This document shows, piece by piece, positions 57,582 through 64,000 of a stretch of DNA of 64,000 nt. This DNA is from Letharia columbiana (Eukaryota > Ascomycota > Lecanoromycetes > Lecanorales > Parmeliaceae). Position 1 is the first letter of the stretch; every line of letters starts with the position of its first letter. The DNA lies in assembly GCF_014066305.1 (NCBI RefSeq), contig NW_023501064.1, forward strand, positions 469,001 through 533,000, given 5' to 3'. The notes under the pieces are model-generated. The model searched no databases, was not told the DNA's origin, and worked only from the letters and a program-made list of their open reading frames with translations. The translations under genes were made by a program, and so were the position numbers.

Positions 57582-58007
57582 AGTGGTCGATTTGTGGGTG
57601 AGGTTGTGTCAACGTTGGGGGATGTCGAGCGCTTAAAGGCCCTTCCTGCCTCGCGATCATCATGCGTGCCAGGGATACTCGTCATGGACATGGATAGGTT
57701 CCATTTTCTGATGAGGGGAAATCCAAACCTTGCGGGTGATTGTACTAGCAACTGGCATGCGGCTGGGCTAACATGAAGCTAAAGTATACTCGGAATGGAT
57801 ACGCGATGGATGCTGCTACCGCCTTAGTGTAGGCCTCGCTATGCAGGGCCACAAAAGCCATCTGGGATATTGGCAACTGCAGACATTGACATTTTATCAA
57901 TTTTAACCAATCATCGGCGACAGGCTCAGGTGTTCAGACTTTAGGACAAGAACAATGCCGGTGAAGGAATTGATAAACTGGAATTCTGCTCTTCAGGGCT
58001 TAATCTG
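57582..58007. other. Intergenic, no supported gene
   Basis: Upstream of the putative secreted protein and downstream of the membrane protein gene. Nothing recognised. Confidence 0.45.
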
Positions 58008-58764
58008 TCAACACTTGAGGGAATTTGACGCTCTCACCGTCATTTTCTCCTGCTTGCGAAAATCTAATATGGGAGATGACTCCATGTAAGCAACGCAATG
58101 TATTCTGCATTCACGTCTGGGTGGGGATGCACTAGCCCCATTGCTGTACCGTTTCACGCAGAAATTGCCGCATAGATTGCCATTGAAGAGTGTGATGTCC
58201 ACACCATGGAAACCCTTTAACGGAGAAGTATCAGTAAGTATCTGTAGATACGGGAGCATGCCTACCTTGAAAGGAATAACCGCAAACCACTCTGTCCCAG
58301 TAGCAGTTCCTGAAGTACTCCAAGCGTCCGCAAGCAGGCGATAAGAACTTGCGAACTCAAATGATGTATGGTGCAATCTGCGAACATTATCAGCAACAGC
58401 CTGGAAGGTCGTTAGGGGTGGGGGACTGAACATCTCAGACCACCTTCTTTGGTGGTTCAGCACGAGAAAAGATTAGCATGAATATGTCGAGGGCCTTAAG
58501 AGTGATATTCCAACGAGACAGATTCGAAAGGTCCCTGATGTCGTTGAAGCACCACGAATGTGGGACTTGATAGAGACATCTTTCATACGGCTGAATAAGG
58601 GCTGAGTTTGTATAGAGGGACCCATAACAAACACAGAAAAGGCCTGGGTTGAATAGGGATGGATGAATGTTTGCTGGATCGGTCAAAGAAAAGACGGACA
58701 GAAGGATATATAAGGCATAGAAAAACAACGAAAACAACGGAAGCCATCGACCAGGGGCTCCCAT
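58008..58764 (-). CDS. Membrane-anchored hypothetical protein
   Basis: Three exons (58444-58764, 58266-58400, 58008-58214) join in phase to 220 residues; introns are 43 bp (CTAACG branch site, CTTCCAG acceptor) and 51 bp. The N-terminus MGAPGRWLPLFSLFFYALYI is a signal anchor. Then come an aromatic stretch with several Cys (LFCVCYGSLY, ERCLYQVPHSWCF), an amphipathic segment ITLKALDIFMLIFSRAEPPKK, and a helical part (AVADNVRRLHHTSFEFASSY). I recognise no named family. Consistent splice sites in three successive exons support it as a real gene. The last exon is less certain and could end earlier. Confidence 0.6.
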
Positions 58765-58851
58765 GTAGAACTTTGCAGAATTAGACGTAAAGAACCAATG
58801 CCGCGATTCAAGAACGAACGAATTGCTAAGTGCTATAGGAATCTGTACATC

Positions 58852-60154
58852 TTAAAACCTCGAGCCCCTATTCGATGCCCTGTACATGGTATACCCCACG
58901 TACCCACCCACGACCACGATCGCAAAAAGTACAATTTTCAGGAGGAACCACCTCCAGCTTCCCCGTTCCTTGTCCCCGCCGGGATTGTACGGCTTAGCCT
59001 GAGCCTTCGATCCTCTATCGCTGCTCCTCGATGAACCCGTATTTTGACGCATGTGTAGATTATAAGAGTTGACGGATATGATGTCGTGATTGTCAGTAAG
59101 TTCGCCTGTATGAGCGCTGAATCCAAGGTAGGCGGTCTGAGGGAGCTTGAAGGCTTCAGTCTCGAAGCATTCAGTCCATTCATTTTCGGCTTTGTATTGA
59201 AGCTCGACTTTGAGTGACGTGTCCTGGTAGTAGGTCATTCGTATCTTCTTAGGCACCGTGTCGGTACCTCGGATACCACGGGCCTAGGTCTCCTTTGTTA
59301 GTGCAAGATTTGCTGGGCATCTCGGTGTGGGTATTCATACCGAGCATCCTGCCATCTCGTTGTCTTTTCCATCATGATCTTGATCGTACGATACTGAGCT
59401 GTTCCCAAGCATGGCCATCACGTAGGGAAACACCACACCCGGCCTGGAGTTCTTGTACGTATCGATGAAGATCCCTAAACCATTAAAATTGTCTGTATGC
59501 CCGAAGACCTTTCCTGGCTTTGCCCGCTCTTCTGTCAACCATATTGCCATTCCGTCACCATGAAGATGCCCAAGGCCATGTATTTTGAATTCTATCTCCA
59601 TCTGCACACATGCGTTAGAAGGGTTTTCGCTTGCACATCTCAAGGGCAGGTACCATCCAATTTGTCGCGGTCATAGGCATTCGGGAGAAAAGCCATCCTG
59701 ATTGCGCCTGACGGTCGGATGTGAGTCGGATGTACCTGCCAACGCAAATCTGAGACAAAGACCCTGTATTTCGATGGACGAGGAGAAACCATACTGATCT
59801 GCCCGGACTATTGTATCTTCTCCAAACTCGAAGTAGCGACTTTGCATATCGGAGTCTAGAAATGGCTGTATGTCCCTTCTGCATTAGCCTCGATCTAGTG
59901 AACCCATCCTCATGACTCCTGGTTTTTGTTCTCCCGAGCAGGTGGGAGGGCGGTTCGACTGACCGATGAAAGACTATGTGACCGTAGCTGCACACAAGAC
60001 ATCAGTAAGGTGCTTCAAGATACGCGCACGTAATTCAATATCTCACCGGTATCTGCCTGACAGCAGCCCGTTCGACATCTGCTTGGACAGCAGGATGCAC
60101 TCCCACATATCCCAGCAGAAGGCATAACAGTAAAGCCGGCCATGGCTGTATCAT
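58852..60154 (-). CDS. VIP36-like L-type lectin cargo receptor
   Basis: Membrane lectin of the early secretory pathway (VIP36/Emp47/ERGIC-53 group) binding high-mannose glycoproteins. Six exons (60047-60154, 59964-59987, 59795-59865, 59654-59735, 59341-59601, 58852-59283) join to 325 residues; introns are 52-98 bp. A signal peptide (MIQPWPALLLCLLLGYVGVH) leads into the lectin domain: PFLDSDMQSRYFEFG, IRLTSDRQAQSGWLFSR, MEIEFKIHGLGHLHGDGMAI, the Ca/sugar site GLGIFIDTYKNSRPG and YDQDHDGKDNE, and TAYLGFSAHTGELTDNHDI. A single C-terminal anchor (FLLKIVLFAIVVVGGYVGY) is followed by the short tail MYRASNRGSRF. Splicing is needed at every block, yet all junctions restore conserved residues. Divergent from tim13. 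Confidence 0.95.
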
Positions 60155-60480
60155 TGCTCCTGTCCCTGGCAAGATCGGCAACGGTATTCGATGTGTAAGG
60201 TCCACGAGGGAGCAGCAATAGGTGTCCGGAACGCAGTCGCGTGCGGCGAAAATAAGTCCATGCTTGAAAACGGCGTTTCAAACTCCACCGTTCAGGGAAA
60301 GGTTCATTGGCTCGGCGCAAAGGTCGGCCCGAGAGCAACGAAAGTGTAGCTCTTGCAGCAGTAATGATCAACTTGCATCACGCACATCTACATCATTGCA
60401 GTAGCATTCCTCTGGAGACTTGGATTCTCAACGACAGACCGACTTCACCCCGAAAACCACTATCCCTCCTCACCACGACC
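60155..60480. promoter_or_regulatory. Divergent promoter, lectin / tim13
   Basis: 326 bp separate the two divergent start codons and must serve both. Confidence 0.5.
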
Positions 60481-60862
60481 ATGGACTCCCTAAACCCCTC
60501 CCTCAGCGCCTCCGATCCCAAAGCTGCCCTCATGAGACAAGTCCAGCAAGAGGCCGCCATCAATAACGCACGCCAACTCATATCCGTAAAGCTGCCTCTT
60601 CCGCGTTTTGTTACCCCCTTTCAATCCCAACCACCATCCTAATCACCTTACTTGCCAGAAAATGAACAGCCACTGCTTTGAAAAGTGCATCCCGACGCCC
60701 GGCAGCTCATTATCATCGAGGGAAGAAAAATGCTTCACGACGTGCATGGAGAAATATATGGCGGCGTGGAATACAGTCAGCAGGCAGTACATTGGGCGGA
60801 TACAGAAAACGGCAGGTGGGGGAGCAGGAAGTGGCGGGGACATGGGGGAGTTTGGGATATGA
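60481..60862 (+). CDS. tim13: Mitochondrial import chaperone Tim13
   Basis: Small Tim of the intermembrane space; with Tim8 it escorts hydrophobic precursors to the inner membrane. Two exons (60481-60585, 60659-60862) join to 102 residues; the intron is 73 bp with donor GTAAAG. The twin CX3C motifs are CFEKC (41-45) and CFTTC (60-64), oxidised by Mia40 to hold the helical hairpin. The N-terminal helix QVQQEAAINNARQLIS lies in exon 1. The C-terminal helix MAAWNTVSRQYIGRIQ is followed by a Gly-rich tail. The start MDSLNPSLSASD is preferred over a 5' extension of the same frame to 60307, which is basic and non-conserved. Confidence 0.95.
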
Positions 60863-61051
60863 AATGGCAAAACAAGGCTTTGGTGGATTGGGAGGATGCG
60901 CTTCTGCGGGGGCATCATTGTACGATAGGCGTGCTAGGAAAGGCCGCAGGTATGAAATCCGTACAGAATTATTGCTGGAGCATCTTTGACCATCACTTAG
61001 AAGAACCGTATAATATAAAACTATGTACCTTTCCTACCATCCTCCACTACA

Positions 61052-61639
61052 CTACGCGGTGGCCTGATTCAGAAATGCAACAACCTCAATCTGAAACTGT
61101 TCTCTAGACCCCAGGCTGACTATTCCTCCCTTATTGTTCATACAGCGAGTCAGAACGAGCGCCACCCTTTGAGCGATCATGACTCGTTGAAAAAAATCCG
61201 GAGACCTTGGACTGACGGCAGTGATTCTTATTTTGCAATAGGGCGAAAACCCCCAGGTCCATGGCAACACTATTGGGTGGGTAGGGCTCCATCGTGAAGC
61301 GTGGAGGTCGGCGGAGTCGTTGGCGAGCATGGTCAAGATGAGAAGTCCGCATTCGACGAGGTCAACGTTACCCCATTTTGGTGGAGCTGGAAGTGGGGGA
61401 TCGATGTGGCAGAAGACTGTCGGTTCTGCGTTACTGGAGGTGTCGTACTCTGGGAAGCTGGTGGTAGCAAGGGTGAGATTGGTCGTTTCTGTCAAGGAGT
61501 TGTTCACGAGGACGGAATTCGCTAAGCTCCTGATTTCTCTGGACTGAATGTATGGTGGGGAATGGAAATCGGAGGGTAAAGCGAGTACCGCGGTATTCAA
61601 CGAAGCAAGAAGGTGAAACAGGTTTCCGGAGGAAAGCAT
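61052..61639 (-). CDS. Secreted hypothetical protein
   Basis: A single-exon frame of 195 residues. The signal peptide MLSSGNLFHLLASLNTAVLA ends near LPSDFH. The mature protein is Asn/Thr/Ser-rich at first, with possible N-glycosylation sites (NNSLTETTNLT), then shows PPLPAPPKWGNVDLVECGLL, VLPWTWGFSPYCKIRI and VALVLTRCMNNKGGI, with four Cys in all. This arrangement recurs in conserved hypothetical secreted proteins of filamentous ascomycetes. No catalytic motif is visible. It is probably extracellular; its role is unknown. Confidence 0.75.
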   Translation of the reverse strand: MLSSGNLFHLLASLNTAVLALPSDFHSPPYIQSREIRSLANSVLVNNSLTETTNLTLATTSFPEYDTSSNAEPTVFCHIDPPLPAPPKWGNVDLVECGLLILTMLANDSADLHASRWSPTHPIVLPWTWGFSPYCKIRITAVSPRSPDFFQRVMIAQRVALVLTRCMNNKGGIVSLGSREQFQIEVVAFLNQATA

Positions 61640-62170
61640 CCTGTGGATGACGGGCTTTCTCCGATTGATAGAATAAAACGCAAGGCTCGGTCATCTGATA
61701 TCAGGACTGAAAAGTTGATTGGATACGAGAATCTTGAAGACTAGGGCTGTTTGGGGCCTTGCATGTCAAGGTAACGCACAGTTCTAGCCGACAGTTTGGG
61801 TGATTCTGTAAAGATACACGCGCCGTTCCATGTGTGTGCAGACTGCTGAGCGACAGCCGATTCGCGTCACTATGCGCCTCGGAGGAATACGCCTGGGTCA
61901 GCTCATGCGAGATGACTAAAAAAGCATGTACGGAGTATGAATACCCTCGATCTTAGAACCTACAAATCCAGGGGCGATGCTGGAAAAGATGGCAGACTGG
62001 TGTCAACCCCAAACAAAAAGAAAAGCAAGCACAGAAGTAAGAATGCGGATTGATGTAAGATTTTCGCTAGCAAATGCAACAAAAGCACCAAGCTCCAAAC
62101 AAGATCTCTTCGCTATGCTAGATTTGAACTCAAGCAAAGTAAATAACCGCAATACTTAGAGCACTTCTGC
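61640..62170. other. Intergenic, no supported gene
   Basis: 531 bp. Short frames only; no repeat seen. Confidence 0.45.
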
Positions 62171-63202
62171 TCATCTATCTTCACCTAGCAACCTTTTGCC
62201 TGGCGCTTTTCCCATCAAGTTCTTTTGTCTCTCAGCATATTCACGTGCTATGATGGTGCAATGGACCTCTTGACAAAGCTTGCGCCTTCTCTGCAAGGGC
62301 AGCTTTGAGGCGAATTGCAATCCACTCGCCCTCTCAACGGCTTCGACTGGCACCTCAAAGTCGGTCAACGGCTTGTCGTTTGCGATGGGCGCGTTGGGCA
62401 AGACGAAAGCCCCTAGGCTAACGTTTCCTCCAGTCTTTCCATCCTCTGCAAAGATGACCTTGTAGAAATGCGTAGGGACCGAAACATTAGGAGGGTTGCC
62501 GATGACCTCGTATGAGACCTTCCATTTTCCATCTTCAGGAGATCTCTTGGGCAGGTAGAGCGGACCAGTCACGATCCGCACACTTGGATAATTGTTCGTT
62601 AGCCTCCGGCAGAAGTCCTCCAAGTGCGCCCAGTAATCCCTGTTGAAGCCGTCGCCCACTTGCGGACACATGTTGCTCAGTAGGAACGTCTGATCTAAAG
62701 CATCCTGACTCCACTTTGCATCCGCAGCCGGCACCTGATGACCTCTGTCGTAGCCAGAGCGGCGATAATCGTCGAGCTTGGCGCGGAATATGGCAGGAAT
62801 GGCTTCATCTTCAGCAAAGTAAGAGTGCTTGCGATCGGCGTTGTTGGCAGAGAGCGAGGTGGGCGTTATGTGTTCGGCTACCCAGGCGGGGTTACGCGTG
62901 CGGCGGTCAAAGACGGAGGTTGTGGAGAGTGTGGGGTGAAGGTCGTTGACTGGGCCGGGGAAGCCATACTGAAAGAGGCCATTGGGGTTCACGGGAGGAG
63001 CTATATCCTTCAATGGGCGAGGATAAGATGGCACTGGCACTGGCACTGGCGCTGGCGCTGCGGTCGAGGTGGGCGTTGGAGTATCTGACGGTACGGTTGG
63101 AGGGAGCTTGCGTTCTGAGGGCGATAAGAAGATCGCTGCTGTTGCTGCAGCGCCTGTGGCCGCTGAAATGCCGGCGATGATAGCTAGAGTGGTCTTGGAC
63201 AT
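62171..63202 (-). CDS. nuc1: Mitochondrial DNA/RNA non-specific endonuclease Nuc1
   Basis: Single-exon, 343-residue nuclease of the EndoG/Nuc1 family, a sugar-non-specific endonuclease of the inner membrane and intermembrane space linked to mitochondrial DNA turnover and cell death. An N-terminal membrane segment (LAIIAGISAATGAAATAAIF, 6-25) and a Pro/Val/Ala-rich linker precede the catalytic domain: GFPGPVNDLHPTLSTTSVFD, the His-Asn-type active site YDRGHQVPAADAKWS (catalytic His155), LLSNMCPQVGDGFNRDYWAH with the metal-binding Asn, and VTGPLYLP. The C-terminal extension FEVPVEAVERASGLQF is usual for fungal Nuc1. The linker contains a 6-bp ggcact/ggcgct tandem repeat (around 63031-63060). 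Confidence 0.96.
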   Translation of the reverse strand: MSKTTLAIIAGISAATGAAATAAIFLSPSERKLPPTVPSDTPTPTSTAAPAPVPVPVPSYPRPLKDIAPPVNPNGLFQYGFPGPVNDLHPTLSTTSVFDRRTRNPAWVAEHITPTSLSANNADRKHSYFAEDEAIPAIFRAKLDDYRRSGYDRGHQVPAADAKWSQDALDQTFLLSNMCPQVGDGFNRDYWAHLEDFCRRLTNNYPSVRIVTGPLYLPKRSPEDGKWKVSYEVIGNPPNVSVPTHFYKVIFAEDGKTGGNVSLGAFVLPNAPIANDKPLTDFEVPVEAVERASGLQFASKLPLQRRRKLCQEVHCTIIAREYAERQKNLMGKAPGKRLLGEDR

Positions 63203-64000
63203 TGTGGTTATTTGATCATTACAGGTATTGAGGAAGCAACGGACTTGAATACTTTATGGCGCCCTCGTTACACCATATAGGCAGTCATCAGGTTTCCTAG
63301 GCGCGTGCATGACTCGTGTGATGGAGGGAGCGACGTGCCTGGCTGCATGAACTGAGAACCAATCGTTCGAGGCAGGCGTCAATCACTCTGAGGACCTTGC
63401 TAGCGTGATATTCAGCCTTACCTACTTCTTCCTTTAAATCATGTGGTTACAGCATTCATCTCAACATCTCCTTCAACCTTCGTTCTATACTCTCACTCTT
63501 TCAACCTCAGTCTCACTCATCACGCCCTTCTATCCTAGCACTAGTGTTTCCATTCTTTTATCTTTGACTTGCTGGCTTCCTAAAGGTTGCAAGTTGCGGC
63601 ATAGCCGTGGGGAGAGCGGCGAAAATGGGCCTCGACAATGATACGAGAGGATGGATCATGACCGGCGTGAGCGGAATAGGTCAGGCATCCTGATAGAGGA
63701 AGCCATGTCTGTTGTCTAATAAAATTTTAGCTTGCGTATTCGGCTCCAGCATAATATGTGTAGACCTAATCATACAGCATATCCCCGGAAAGCAGAATTT
63801 CCGGATACAAGACAGCAATACCTTTCTCTCTTCATCTCTAAGTTTAAGCTTCGGTGTAATGGTGAGTTGTTCTTGAAGCTACCCATCCCTATGGCGTGTT
63901 CGTTGATGCGTCCCCTACAGCTTTTTTCCTCTCTGTATAGCATGTTACCAGAGGCCAAGAGTTACCTAACTGATGGTGGTCTTGCTCCCGATACCGCTGC
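63203..64000. other. Upstream region of nuc1 to the window end
   Basis: Contains the nuc1 promoter and a pyrimidine-rich stretch at 63440-63560, like a fungal 5' leader, but no recognisable coding sequence follows before the window ends. Confidence 0.4.

Overview
The window is nuclear DNA of a filamentous ascomycete (Pezizomycotina). The signs are many short phase-conserving introns (about 43-60 bp, GT..AG, CTRAC-like branch points such as TACTAAT at 19800), compact divergent gene pairs, and fungal-type proteins (Atp23, the monopolin subunit Pcs1, Pex8, Mcd4, Tip41). I cannot fix the class from sequence alone. Exon borders below were placed by reading frame, splice motifs and family match; they are predictions.

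Layout. 1-7.2 kb: a coiled-coil protein cut by the left edge, a glutathione transferase, an F-box-like protein and an Iah1-type esterase. 7.2-12.4 kb: about 5 kb without a convincing gene, ending in an extreme poly(A)/poly(C) tract. 12.4-21.3 kb: a dense housekeeping block with a basic nuclear protein, glutamate 5-kinase, the Atp23 protease, Aurora kinase, Tip41 and the Cbp3 chaperone. 21.3-24.5 kb: gene-poor, possible transposon traces. 24.5-35.2 kb: a lone meroterpenoid-type methyltransferase, leukotriene-A4 hydrolase and an intracellular GH3 beta-glucosidase, mixed with three decayed oxidoreductase genes (HIBADH/6PGDH-like, FAD monooxygenase, CYP52-like P450) and a strand-asymmetric GC-rich island.

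36-46.6 kb: housekeeping again, with Mcd4 (GPI ethanolamine-phosphate transferase), Pcs1 and Msp1 from one 231-bp divergent promoter, a cupin and Pex8 with a C-terminal SKL. 47-50.3 kb: a repeat-rich low-complexity protein whose C-terminus is a CaaX box, facing Ste14, the enzyme that methylates such C-termini; the CaaX box is reached only if an in-frame TAG is spliced out. 51.6-63.2 kb: a small conserved-looking protein, a HAD phosphatase, an aquaporin divergent from a PGAP4-like glycosyltransferase, two or three secreted or membrane proteins of unknown role, a VIP36-like cargo lectin divergent from Tim13, and the mitochondrial nuclease Nuc1.

Functional themes: mitochondrial import, assembly and quality control (Atp23, Cbp3, Msp1, Tim13, Nuc1), GPI-anchor work (Mcd4, PGAP4-like), chromosome segregation (Aurora, Pcs1) and prenyl-protein processing (CaaX protein, Ste14). 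The most unusual items are the CaaX protein with its removable stop codon, the eroding oxidoreductase cluster and the homopolymer tract.
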